From contig CATQJL010000316.1 in NCBI GenBank assembly GCA_958299035.1, positions 11,688,347 through 11,752,346 on the forward strand: DNA of 64,000 nucleotides, in the 5' to 3' direction. The notes below the pieces were generated by a model, which saw only the letters and a list, made by a program, of their open reading frames with translations, did not search any database and was not told the DNA's origin. A program made the translations under genes and the position numbers. Shown here piece after piece: positions 24,321-35,265 of this stretch (the first letter of the stretch is position 1; each line of letters starts with the position of its first letter). The stretch is from Cylicocyclus nassatus (lineage: Eukaryota > Nematoda > Chromadorea > Rhabditida > Strongylidae).

Positions 24321-25314
24321 CAGGGTTTCCCACAAAAGGCATCAAACGTTTGATTCTCAAAAACTCTCTTGTGAAGAGTTTTTATGACGAACAAACACTA
24401 AATTGCGGATTTGGCTTCAACTTACAAGGAAAGCGTGTTCAGTCGAAGTGACCTTTTCAGATGATATCTATACTGCTTTGGAGAATATTGCACAATTATA
24501 AATCTGTTTCGGTATCTGCAAAGCGCCTCTGCACGCCGAGTTGTGGGCGTTTTTAGGTCATAAAAATTGAATGCAGAACGGGAGCAAAATAGCCCAAATT
24601 TGCTCAAATGCTCCAGTGTCGAGTATCAAAGCACTTCATGTAATAAATACATTTTGTCTAATATACTAATGCTTAACACTGCTTTATCTGAGCGCTGGAA
24701 AGATTGTGACAACTAACCTTGCCCAAATTCGGCATTCATTTTTCGTTCCAAATAGACTAAAAACGTTTTCCTTGTTAGGTTGAAAGTATAGAGCGGAGCA
24801 TCAATCCCTCTTAATTATTGTAGGATTACGGTAAGGTCTTTGAACTGGAGAGCCCTATTTTAATTTATAAAACAGATCAAGCAGTTCAAAAACTCTTACA
24901 TAAGGTGAATAAAAGTGGCCGACTTTGGATAAGAAGTAGTACTCAAAACGTAGGGTTTTATTTGAAAGTTAGGCCAAGTATACCGTAGCGGCTATCTTTT
25001 CAATGTTCTTCAAAAGTGCAAACACGCCATTTGTAAGGCCTCAAATACATGTGAAAGTTGAATATTAAAATTAGCAGAAGTCAAAGACCTGTTCAAATTT
25101 CCAGATTCTAAAATTTTTTTGGAACGGTGGCGCTGTGTGCCAAAGTTCCTGAAAGATCTTGCAGTAAGAAGAAGGTTGATGTTCCGCTCCATACTGTAAC
25201 TCTAAATCAAAGCCAACTTTGCACCATGGAGTTTGAAAGAACGCAAATTTTTCTCTATACAAGAGAATCATTGAGAGTCATTAAATGTTCGACACTTTTT
25301 GGGACAACCTTCTG
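24321..25314. mobile_element. Old CAGGG-type MITE, shared by two units
   Basis: The left end cagggtttcccacaaaaggc follows TA. The right end is a diverged inverted counterpart (aaaaagtgtcgaac on the other strand). The internal gtaggattacggta motif matches the elements at 3.7 and 38.1 kb. A version at the equivalent place in copy 2 (about 48,893-49,560) shows that it predates unit duplication. Confidence 0.5.
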
Positions 25315-26037
25315 CAGCAGTTTTGTATTCAAACGTGAGTATCACGTTATTTGTCAAAAAAATGGGAAGGTAGCGTTTTTTTCCAATGTTCGGCGATAGG
25401 TGCGTACTCTTCGATTTAATTTTGTTCAAAATTGTCATTGTGAAGCCTACATACGCTATCAATAGTTTGATTTTGCGCTGAAGGTAAATATTGGATTGGT
25501 TTTTACATGAACACTTTTTACACTTTTACACACATACATCAATCACCATGATTTCAAACGATTAAGTGCGCGTTCACTCGATCACCATCGCCACCTTCGT
25601 GATTACGCGAAATTTTGTTTGCCTGACTTCATTTGAAACCGAGGGCTTAAGAATGCTATTTCAAGCGTGTAAGAACCTGAGAAGTCAAGTGATCATAGGC
25701 AAAGTAGAAGAAAAAATGTAAGCCAAGCATGGAACTGAAACACTCATGGGATCTAGAAAGGGACGAATACCTACAATAATCGAAGAGGCTCTTTTTTATA
25801 TGAATACGTAGACTCCTGATGGGCATAGAGTGAAGTTAGCGAATTTGTCTTCCAATCTGCAGAGCGCCGATTGAGAAGTTACGAGCTTACATTAAAGCAA
25901 AAATCGGACGGTGCCAATAGAAGTCGTTGCCGTTTTTTAGTTGAACTAATAAATGAAAAGCACGAGTTGGGCCCCCTCCCCCTCTCCCCCTCCCCCCCCC
26001 CCAAGTAACTCTTAACTCCACGCTCCGTGGCTGTGAC

Positions 26038-27741
26038 CAGAGGTGCGATAGTCGGAGCTGATTCTCCGCCTACCTTCACTTTTGAGCTGGTACAGGGTGA
26101 CCACCTTCACTTTTGGGTTTGAAAATTTTTTTTGCTAAAGCTCAAAAGAAGGAAAATAAGCAAAAGGAATGTAAAAGAAAGTATTAAGAGCATATATCCA
26201 TGCAATAGATCGATCCAGGCAGTAACCGCCGAGAACCAGAATTTCGAATGTTAAAATAATAAAAAATTGTGGAAAATCATTCCACTGTTACAAATCTGCT
26301 GACTGAAGACCTCCGCAGTTGCGACTTCATAGGTTTTGAAGGGTAAATGTTGTTCTACCAGACAGTGAAGGAATCAGTTTGATTTGAGGACTGGCCGCCG
26401 AGAACGAGAGTTTTGAAAAACCTTTAAAATCTTCTTAATTTTAGGTTGCTTAATGACAACTGACATTTAAACTCTTATAAATCCTTTGACTTTGAAAACA
26501 TATGATGTTGCGACTTCATAGGTTTTGTAGGGTGAGGATTGCCCTATCAGAATATGTCTTAGCTGTACCAATATATTGAAACATCGCCGAGATCCAGGCT
26601 CTTAAAAAAGCAGGGAGAAAACCGTTTTTCAGCTCATAAGTTTTTCAGAATTGCATAATTCATGTTGCGACTTCATGGGTTAGATTCTCCTCTTCAAAAG
26701 CTTTCAGATGATATATAATATGTGGGGGATTCAATGTTTCTTGCGGCTCTAACCCGGGGTGGAGTACTTCTCTTCACTAATTCTCCACCCCCCCCCCCCC
26801 ATTTCAATGTATTGGCGGGAAGCCGCCAGTGGAGAATTAGTGAAGAGAGGTACTCCACCCACGGGCATATGCCGTGGGAGGCGTGAATCCCCCACATATT
26901 ATATATCTTTTGAAAGCTCTTGATGAGGAGAATCCAACCTATGAAGTCGCAACATGAATTATGCAATTCTGGAGAACTTATGAGCTGAAAAACGGTTTTC
27001 TACCTGCTTTTTTAAGAGCCTGGATCTCTGCGATTTTTCAATGGATCGGTACAGCTAAGACATATTCTGATAGGGCAATCCTCACCCTACAAAACCTATG
27101 AAGTCGCAACACACACCTTCAAAGTCCGGATTTATAAGAGTTTAAATGTCAGTTGTCATTAAGCAACCTAAAATAGAGAAGATTTTTAAGGTTTTTCAAA
27201 ACTCTCGTTCTCGGCGGCCACTCCTCAAAACGAACTGATTCTTTCACTATCTGGTAGAACATCACTTACCCTTCAAAACCTATGAAGTCGCAACTGCGGA
27301 GGTCTTCAGCCAGCAGATTTGTAACAGTGGAATTATTTTTCACTATTTTTCATTATTTTGTCATTCGAAATTCTGGTTCTCGGCGGTTACTGCCTGGATC
27401 GACCTACTTCTTTCGCAGTACGTTACAACAAAATTTGATTGATATCTGTGAAGTCTCGTGGCTTTCACTTCAAAACACACTATCTACCAAACATTTATAT
27501 CTTAAATACATATATGCCGCCGTATACATAAATATATGCTTTCAATAATCTTTTTTGCTTACCGCGCACTAGCGGCAACGACCTAGAAGGACAGGCTCAA
27601 TCGACGTTAACGCTCCTCCCCTCCCCCCGGTCGACGTTTTTGGGAGGTGAGTGGTCGGCACGACCACCTTCACTTTTGCCTGGCCTGGTAGCTGGAACCA
27701 CCTTCACTTTTGGGGGCCCGGCTCCACCTATCGCACCTCTG
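26038..27741. mobile_element. hAT-like foldback element A
   Basis: The ends CAGAGGTGCGATAG and CTATCGCACCTCTG are perfect inverted copies, flanked by the exact 8-bp duplication GCTGTGAC (26,030-26,037 and 27,742-27,749). An 8-bp duplication and CAxAGGTGCGA-type ends fit hAT. The interior is a long inverted repeat centred near 26,800, with ttgcgacttcataggtttt repeated on both arms. Equivalent sequence without the insertion is at 50,330-50,345 (cgtggctgtgacgctcttct). There is no transposase. Confidence 0.88.
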
Positions 27742-28388
27742 GCTGTGACGCTCTTCTTGTGAAAGTCGGAATCAGCCTTTGCCTTTTAAGATGCCTCCAT
27801 AAGGAAAGCTGACAGAGATTATGTATTAGGTTGTTATATAAGTCTTGTTACACTCTGTATACTTACAGCGATAAGTCCTACGCTTCATATTTTCACTAGA
27901 GCTTTAGGGTACCATTCGATAAAACAAAGCCAGCTCTACAAGATGACTTATGTACTTCCGTACTAGCTTCGATCGGCCGCAAGTTTGAAGCCGCCGTAAT
28001 TCGAATCGCACTCAATGCTCAAAATCGAAAAAATTTTATATCTTTATTCAAAAACATCCTATGCATCTCCCGCTTGCTCAATTAGATAGCACTTCACATC
28101 TGACATTCATATGCACAGTTGCTGTATTTTTTACTCAACTAGAAACCGAAAAAATCGAAATTCTTTTACTTACACAAAAACAAATCTATACTGTTTTCAC
28201 GCATGTTATTGTTTGCTACAGCCCTTAGGAAGTACCATCGTAAATTTTCAGCTTCGCAAGCGCTAGTTTTCGGGATACATCGAATTTAGTGTTCTTCACT
28301 CGGGTATTCCATATTGAAATCAACATTTCTCAGAAACTAGACCTTATTAAAGGCTGAAAATTTACATTTACATTTCTTAAGGCCTGTA

Positions 28389-28556
28389 CAATACCGCTCA
28401 CAATGTATGCAAAATTTCCGTGAATACCGCGAAATTCCGAAAATTCCGCGAAATTCCTGGAATTTCGCGAAACTTCGCGAAATTCCGGAAAGTTCGCGGA
28501 ATTTTCGGAATTTCGCGACGTTTACGGAAATTTTGCACATTCTGTGAGCGGTATTG
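28389..28556. mobile_element. Small palindromic CAATACCGC element, copy 1
   Basis: The ends CAATACCGCTCACA and TGTGAGCGGTATTG are exact inverted copies, flanked by TA on both sides. The interior repeats aaattccgcgaaattcc-like words in both orientations, so the whole 168 bp is a near-palindrome. Frames reading through it in both directions are artefacts of that symmetry. Confidence 0.75.
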
Positions 28557-28569
28557 TATTCGACGTGCT

Positions 28570-29940
28570 AACAACATTTCTTACATTGTTTTGCTGCTAG
28601 TGACACATTGTAGGATAGAATATCTGCCAACACGACTTTCGAATTTGAAGGACAATTCATGAGAAGGCGATTTTGTAACATCATAATCTGACGAACAATA
28701 CAAATAAAGATCTGTGCTAAGCATGGTCCGATAGAGGTGTTCACAAAGTTTCGAACTCACAAAAATTTGCGGACAATTTTCGCAACAGGTAGGCGAAAAG
28801 TGCAGGCGAAATTGCGATCTTGATTGGTTTAGCTACTTCTATCTCACTTTAGCTTTACTGTAAGACTCTCTAGTGCAAAATAAATAGGATTTTCGTAAAG
28901 ATCGCGACCAAAAACCACTATGAGTGAAGTTTACGGTCAATCCGAGAACTTCAATATTTTAACCAAATCTTGCGCCGAGGCCAAGAGTGAGGAGCGAGAG
29001 GCCAAGAGCGCGCTATATCAGTGTGTATTGCTTCTAAGAAGCTGGAAAAAATATGGGGTGTATAGGTATGAGAGAGGTGTCTAACATGATTTTTGGGGGA
29101 ATTACGGAGCAACTTTGGGAGAGCCGATTTTACGCCCTGAGCATGCATGTTGGGGGGCTAATAACTCTGCGAATATTACAGATATGAGGCTGTAGTTTAT
29201 TTTATTGGACAGATCTCTGAAAATATGATTTTTAGAGAGAAGGTCGTAGAATAACAAGTTTCTAATAAAAGTGCCTAATTGACAGCTGAACTTGGGAAAT
29301 CTGTCAATAAAGGCGAGTTTGCGCCCTTATATCTCTGCAAGTTGTAGGGTTGGGGTAATATCATGTGGTTATTGATATGCATTTTTGATAGCTCTATTTT
29401 TCTAAGGGTAGATCATGGCTGTAGCTCCACCGTAGGAGGCGCTATATAAAGGCGATGATGCATATTTTAAATTTTATCTCCGTGGAGAGTAGGGATAACA
29501 GGCTGAGATAGCCATTCTTCAATTTGAATTCGAGGGGGACAGCACATATAAATCGGAGAAAATGCAGGGGCTCCGCCTGTGGGAGCCCATCTATAAACCT
29601 TCCCGGACTTTTTTTTTAAGTTCAGGGTCTCGCAATTTCTCCTCTTTCTCCCCCCTCATTTCTCTCCCTCTCTTTATTTGTGCAGCGCGTGTGATAGTTA
29701 CCCGCGGCCATCTGGACCTGGTTAGAGGGCTGAACCGGCTAAAAAGGGGTAAATAAGCTTAGAAAAACGCGATTTTCGCTTATTTTTCCTTCTTTTTTCT
29801 TAATTTTCCTTATTTTCTTCAATTTCGATCATGATGTGGGGTATAAGGTGGGCAGAGCTTGCTTGGAGGAGATTCAGCTGTATAAAAGCACTGGAAATGA
29901 GCTTATTATGGAGTTTTTCGAATTTTTCGCTTAGTTTTTC
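28570..29940. other. Unassigned sequence inside the enlarged MITE
   Basis: This stretch lies between the two CAATACCGC elements. It shows no gene that I can support and no match to the rest of the window. Pyrimidine-rich runs (29,640-29,680) are the only visible peculiarity. Confidence 0.35.
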
Positions 29941-30270
29941 GATGATTTTACCGATTTCCGAAATCTCGAAACCTTCAGAATATCGATTTTATCGACTTTT
30001 GTCAGTTTTCGAAATTTCGCAACCTTCAAAATATCGATTTTATCAATTTTGCCGATTTTTGGGATGTCGATTTTCGTCAATTTCTGGGATTTCGCAACCT
30101 TCAAAATATCGATTTTATTGATTTTTTGTCAACTTTCGGGATTTCAAAACCTCCGGAATATCGATTTTATCGATTTTTGTCGATTTTCGGGATTTTACAG
30201 CCTTCAGAAGACCGATTCTATCTATTTTTGAGGATTTGGTGGTTCATCAACCTCCAAAATATCGATTTTT
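29940..30270 (+). repeat. ATCGATTTTATCGA satellite-like tandem repeat
   Basis: About six imperfect copies of a unit of roughly 50 bp, each with aa(a/t)atcgattttat(c/t) followed by tttcg-rich sequence and (t)tcgcaaccttcaaa. Similar ATCGATTTTATCGATTTTT words fill the Helitron interiors, which suggests a common source. Confidence 0.6.
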
Positions 30271-30320
30271 CGCTTTTTAGTTGTGAACTGTAAGCCCCGC
30301 CCACTTATGATATTACTATA

Positions 30321-30526
30321 CAATACCGCTCACAATGTATGCAAAATTTCCGTGAATACCGCGAAATTCCGAAAATTCCGCGAAATTCCTGGAATTTCGC
30401 GAAACTTCGCGAAATTCCGGAAAGTTCGCGGAATTTTCGGAATTTTGCGACATATTCGGAATTTCGCGACATTTTTGGAATTTCGCGACATTTACGGAAA
30501 TTTTGCACATTCTGTGAGCGGTATTG
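30321..30526. mobile_element. Small palindromic CAATACCGC element, copy 2
   Basis: It has the same termini and TA flanks as the copy at 28,389-28,556 but is 206 bp long because of extra aatttcgcgacat-type repeats. The left arm is almost identical to copy 1. Confidence 0.75.
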
Positions 30527-31501
30527 TAGTAAACAATTATATGCGTGAAAACAGCATAGCTTTGTTTTTGTGTAAGTATAAAAATTTCGATTTTCTTGAC
30601 TCCTAGCTAATCAAGAAATACAGTAAATATATATATATATATATGAATGCCTGATGTGAAGTGTTATCTATTTGAGCAAACGAGAGATCCGTAGGATGTT
30701 TTTGAACAGAGATATAGAATTTTTTGATTTTTTTGGGCATTGAGTACGACTCGCATTTCGGCTCCAAACTTGCGGCGGGTCGAAGCTAGTGCGAACCTGC
30801 GCATGCCATCTTGTAGAGCTTGCATTACTCTATCGAATGGTACGCTGAAGCCCTAGTGAAAATGTGAAGCGTAGACTTATTGCTATAAGTAACCAGGGTG
30901 TAACAGAACTTATGTAACAACCTAATATCTTTTAGTAAGAATGAACATTCAACTTGCTCTTAATTTTAACGGAGTAATTCATTCCTCGCCAATTCTTGTT
31001 CAGGTGTAACAGAAGTGATGATCTTATATGAATATGCCAAAGTGATGGCTATGTCTTCTAACTGTCACAACGTCTTCTAACTTCATTGAGGTGTATTTTT
31101 TGGTTACATTTGAATAAAAAACTGCAGATTTTGTACGCAATGGTCCCAGAACAAGTTCATTAAAAATGAGTGAGAGATACGCGAGTCAAGCGAAATTTTG
31201 TCAGTCGACATCCATAGGAGCATAAGCTTTTTTACAGCAAGTGCACTTTATTTTTCATTGGATTTTTCACTTACAGCGAATGCATCAGAATATCAACAAG
31301 AGTGCTACATTGAAGTAGCAGTCATAGCTGTGTCATACCAAGAAAAAAACAAAGTATAAAGTAAACCTAAGTTGAAGTCAGCTCTGCTTTACAGAATATG
31401 AATTAACGCAAATTCTAAGAGATTTATCATTATATCAGAGATATTTCATCAAGAACAAATAATTAATTTATTTTTCGGGACACCCTGAACAGCTGTTTTT
31501 A

Positions 31502-31868
31502 TTCATTTATTTATTTAAATATGCATATGCACTATAAGTGCGCCAAAAAACAGGTTGAAAACTCAATCATATAAACATAACTGTCACACTTTCACTCCTT
31601 ATAATTACACTTGTTGAAAAACGCAACCATTAGAATGCAAATAAAAAAAGATAATGAAGAGCGCTCAAGAGGGGGGGGGGCTTAAGGCCGAATTTACCGG
31701 CTCGCGAATTATGCAGATGATTAGCATTGCCATGCCACCGGGAATGCCACCGCCCTAAGATTATTTAATCTTTGAGGGCGTCCAAGACCAGGCTGGTTCA
31801 CGTTAGGTATCCACCAATAACAGTCTAGTTCCAGGTACATCTGTAGTCCAATCTAAGCAGAAGTAGTT
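31502..31868 (-). mobile_element. SINE-like insertion with (TTTA)n border
   Basis: Equivalent positions at 36,540, 51,138 and 60,918 read continuously through cagctgtttgtattag. Here about 366 bp intervene, beginning with a tttatttatttaa tract at the left border. An A-rich simple tail at one side suggests retroposition in minus orientation. No internal tRNA promoter is obvious. Confidence 0.45.
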
Positions 31869-32120
31869 TTGTATTAGAACGTGGAGTACCATTGCGATTA
31901 CGATCTGTGAGAGTAGGCGGATTTAGAAAATACATTTGCTCTCTATATCATCAGGGATGTTCACTTCCTGCTCAAATTTAACATCAATTAGGTTCCGGAG
32001 AAGTGTTGTTTTCATGTGTCAAAGTATTACCTATGGCACATCGTTTTCTAGCTTTATTATTTATTTTGTGCACATTTCGAACAAATGAAGTTTGTCAGAT
32101 CGAGTAGATCGGGATTTTAC

Positions 32121-32456
32121 TGTTGGCGGGAAAAAAAGCCCGCCTTGACCCCTTCGGCAGGATATAAATACCGGGAGTCAGGGGGAGGCCTCAATCCGCG
32201 CTGGAGAAGCGCTAGAGGGAGCTAACTCCGGCGAAGAGAGGCGGATCTCCCCCTTAGATAGAGAGTTCTTCCTAGTAAACCTGCCGAAGTGGTCAAGAGG
32301 GTAAAGCCCGTCGTTTCGTTGTAAGCCTTGTTCACGTTACGCATTATTGTTCTTGTTGTTTGTTGTCGTTTTTCTGAGATAAATTGTTAGTCGTTCAATC
32401 CGTGTTGTCTATCGATCCGGTTAAAACCGTTATACCACTAGACACCCCCGGTTACA
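32121..32456 (+). mobile_element. Probable 5' LTR of the gag-bearing retrotransposon
   Basis: The segment begins TGTTGGCGGG, contains a TATA-like gatataaata (32,161-32,170) and ends ggttaca, directly followed by tgggggccgagc, a plausible primer-binding site. The gag frame starts 386 bp later. No second LTR was found in the window, so the boundaries are inferred from the TG...CA ends and spacing. Confidence 0.45.
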
Positions 32457-32841
32457 TGGGGGCCGAGCATACCTGGATCGATTGAAAGGCACACGGCGAC
32501 TGATATCGACTTTCTCAGAGGCAAGACAACATAGAACGTGCGTAGAACAGGCCAAGAAGGCGAAACCAAAAGACCAAAAAGGTGGGAAACTATACGTCAT
32601 CGAACAGGTGACGTACGTTACAGGCCAAGAAGGCTAAATCTAGGATCAACCGAAAAGAAAATCTCTAGATATCATATTGTATCATACAGATCAATCCTCA
32701 AACAATCCTTATTGATTGCTGTTGCCTCGTATTCACGTTATCGAGCGATTTCGTGCGTGATTTCGTTTTGAATAGAGGTTTTTGAAGAGGCAATCTTATT
32801 CCTTTCAGATAGTGGCGAGCATACTAGCCTAGTGAAGGGAA

Positions 32842-34640
32842 ATGGAGCAATCAGAAGCCCAGGCTGAAGACAGTCAGGTAAGACTCACAAATAAGGGAAG
32901 TTTTGAAGAAAAGATAGGCTTCATAATGGAGGAATTGGGGCTGTTGCCGGGCGTAGTCAGCAAGCACTTGAACGAAAGTAGGGCCGCGCTAAAATATAGG
33001 GCGCCTTTGGAGGAAGAGTTGAACATTAGAGTAGACACAATGATGAATTGTTTGGAAAGCCTGGCAGCAGAAATAAAAGGGGGTCTTACTAATAAGATAG
33101 ACGGGATAGAAGAAACATCAAGTGAGCAACTGAAGGCGGAGCCATTTCAGGCCAAGGCCTACCAGCCACATGTTCAAGACCGCTCGTCAGAAGAGAAGGA
33201 TACACAAGAGGACACCGAGATGATGCAAGATGAGCACATCAGGCCCTCTGATCCAAGGAGCGGCAGCGAATACTTTGTACAGACGTGGAGTATGAAGAGG
33301 CCGTGGAGCGAACAAAGATTCGAGACTGGACAGACGTCCGGAGGGCACTGGAGGCAATTGGAGCCCCACAACAGCAGAGCACCCCAGCCCAATCAAGGTA
33401 CGGATCAGTTAGTAGATTACTTCCAAAGCATAACATTCGCTGATCCAGGGGTCTATAGGGGGCATGACAATGAAAATTTTGATAGGTTTATCAGAAGATT
33501 CACTAGGAAATACGGGTCAATAGTTAGGGATGAAAGAATGCTAATAGAGCTCCTGGGGAATGAAAACTTGGAAGGAAGGGCGAGGTCCCTATTCCTGAGT
33601 ATACCCATGGCGCAGTGGCGTACCGAGGGGGGGGACGCCCCCCCCCCCCCGAGAATGGGTCGCGAAATTTTTGAAAGTTGCTTATAAGGGTTATAAAAAT
33701 GTGCAAATGACTTGTTTATACTTGTAAATAATTAAAATAATTTTTAAAAATTTTTAAAAATTCAAATTAGCCCTGTAAAAAATTTTTTTTCGGGGGCGTG
33801 GCTGACGCCACGCCCCCTTTTTCCAGATTTTAGGGTTGGGGGCCCGCAAAAATCTTGAGAAGCACCCTAAAAAATTTTCGGAGTGCGTGGCTAACGCCAC
33901 GCACCTTCAATCGAAAAAAATTTTTGTCGCGCCCTTCCCCCCCCCCCCCCCCCCTAGCGGAAGTTCTGGGTACGCCACTGCCATGGCGGTAAAACGCCAG
34001 GGGTTTGACAGGGTAGTGAGGGAAATGGCCTCACTACTGGCCTGCGACTCCACAGCTGCTAGGTTGAAGGCGCTGACAGCTTGAGAAATATACGCTTAAG
34101 GCCAGGCCAAGAGGTCGCGGACTTTTGTGTCGCCCTCGAAAACCTAGCAAGAAAGGCCAATCCTCAATGTACCATTGAGGAAAGATCGATGGAGTATGCG
34201 CAGATTCTGTTAGAGAATCTGAAATCATGGCCGGAAGACGTACAGCTGGTGGGGACCCTACACCAAGTGGACCCAGCTGACGCATACAACAGAATAAAGG
34301 AAGTCGCGATTGAGATCGAGCAATCGCGAAGGCTCTGTAAATTCGAAGGGAGAAGTGAACCGCAAGCTTCGCCATGGAGGAAACCAAGCAAAAATGAGAA
34401 GTATGTCCCGGTAAGAGCGCAGCATCGAAACAGCTTAGCGGAAAGGGGCGAAAGGCAAGATGCTGTGAGGAGACAGGACCCAACGAACAGCCCAGATGTG
34501 AATAATGAGGATCAATCAAATGAAGGGAAGAGATGCTTCAACTGTGGCCACTTCGGACATGTGATTAGAGACTGCAAATATAGGAAGCCGGAGAATGGAA
34601 GCGCTACCAAGGCTTCGAATGGAGTAACATCCAATATCTG
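32842..34640 (+). pseudogene. LTR-retrotransposon gag, broken by an insertion and a frameshift
   Basis: Gag would form the particle that packages retrotransposon RNA. The ATG at 32,842 opens 257 codons that include YRGHDNENFDRFIRRFTRKY, a typical gag core. A 368-bp hAT-like element then interrupts the frame at 33,613. Beyond it the frame resumes (33,989-34,083), runs into a TGA, and continues in another frame with LRPGQEVADFCVALENLARK, so a single-base shift is likely. A CCHC zinc knuckle (CX2CX4HX4C, 34,534-34,574) lies near the end. The frame is cut at about 34,641 by a CTCAGA-type element, and no protease or polymerase follows. The pattern resembles nematode Gypsy/BEL-type gag; the class is not certain. 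Confidence 0.75.
33613..33980. mobile_element. hAT-like MITE inserted in gag
   Basis: The ends CAGTGGCGTACC and GGTACGCCACTG are inverted copies, and the 8-bp target CCATGGCG is present on both sides (33,605-33,612 and 33,981-33,988). The interior has long G, C and A/T runs, including about 17 C near 33,940, and no coding capacity. Removing it with one duplication returns the gag frame. Confidence 0.85.
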
Positions 34641-34730
34641 CAAGCGGACCGCAAGAAATCAGCGAACTATTCCTCCGGTGCCCGCTTGCCCAAAAATCGC
34701 ATGGCCGCCTGCCCTCAGCGATTATCTGAG
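34641..34730. mobile_element. Right-end fragment of a CTCAGA-type element
   Basis: The sequence from ctgcaagcgg to gcgattatctgag matches the right end of the full elements ending at 35,176 and 37,646. The left end is missing. The fragment joins the retrotransposon gag abruptly, so a deletion has probably occurred. Confidence 0.6.
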
Positions 34731-34737
34731 TAGGGGG

Positions 34738-35176
34738 CTCAGATAATCGCCGGGGGCAGGCGGTCCGCAAACTCGCGCTTTTCTGCAGGCGGTCAGCAAA
34801 ATTTTGGGGGTGGCCAAACCTTCAGCGGGCGGCACTTCCTTTACGGTCGCATATTCTGCCAGCGGGCAGCAATACAGCATTTTTTGCAAGCACCGTTGGT
34901 TTAATTACTCAAGTTTGAGGTACTTTCTCCCAGTGGAAAGTACCTGGGGGTTGCGCGGTCCTCCACAAAGGACCGTGCGGCCCCCGAAATTTTTGCAGGC
35001 CACTGCGCCGCAGCTATCCATAAAGAAACCACGATTGTTCTTCAAGCATTCGTCTTTAATTTCGCCAATTTTCTTCCAAATTTCTGCAAGCGGGCGGCAA
35101 AAAATCAACGAACTATTTTTCCGGTGCGCGCTTGCTCAAAATTCGCATGGCCGCCTGCCCCCGGCGATTATCTGAC
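34738..35176 (+). mobile_element. CTCAGATAATCGCC element carrying SL RNA copy A
   Basis: The left end CTCAGATAATCGCCGGGGGC and the inverted right end gcccccggcgattatctga bound 439 bp. Left-end blocks (gcggtccgcaaactcgcgc, ctgccagcgggcagc) and right-end blocks are shared with the 589-bp element at 37,058-37,646. This copy has two internal deletions relative to it, one before and one after the SL RNA. An SL1-type RNA gene sits inside. Confidence 0.75.
34898..34996 (+). ncRNA. Spliced-leader RNA (SL1-type), copy A, 3' truncated
   Basis: Bases 34,898-34,919 match the 22-nt nematode SL1 leader at 21 of 22 positions (C to T at position 12) and are followed at once by GT, the donor used in trans-splicing. 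An 8-bp stem (gtactttc/gaaagtac, 34,920-34,943) and a second stem (gggg...cggtcc/ggaccg...cccc, 34,946-34,985) follow, then an Sm-like aaattttt (34,987-34,994). The third hairpin seen in copy B is missing, as is most of the upstream sequence, so this copy is probably non-functional. Confidence 0.8.
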
Positions 35177-35179
35177 TGG

Positions 35180-35265
35180 GCCCACCCCCACGGCTCAGAT
35201 GGAGCGTCCCGCGGAAGCTTTAGAAGTTCAATTTTCCCCAGAAGTCATTTGCGATTATCTGAGTG
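35180..35265. mobile_element. Remnant of another CTCAGA-type end
   Basis: Between cggctcagatggagcg (35,200) and gcgattatctgag (about 35,251-35,263) the sequence is bounded by two CTCAGA-like ends. It seems to be a small deleted derivative or the outer end of a nested element. Confidence 0.4.

Larger units (their letters stand above)
27826..30925. mobile_element. Foldback MITE enlarged by internal insertions
   Basis: The ends TTAGGTTGTTATATAAGTC and the inverted TTAGGTTGTTACATAAGTT lie at the two borders, with TA at 27,824-27,825 and 30,926-30,927. The arms pair from both ends inward to about 28,215 and 30,530, and both carry the gctctacaaga block. The 2.3 kb between the arms holds two copies of a small palindromic element, a satellite-like tract and unassigned sequence. 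Confidence 0.75.

Noticed and set aside
28337..28662. Overlapping frames in both directions, rich in KFRKFRE-like words
   Set aside because: They arise from the palindromic aattccgcgaa repeats of the small CAATACCGC element.
29492..29512. tagggataacaggctgag, resembling a large-subunit rRNA core and an I-SceI-like site
   Set aside because: The flanking bases do not match rRNA on either side, so the short match is best read as chance.
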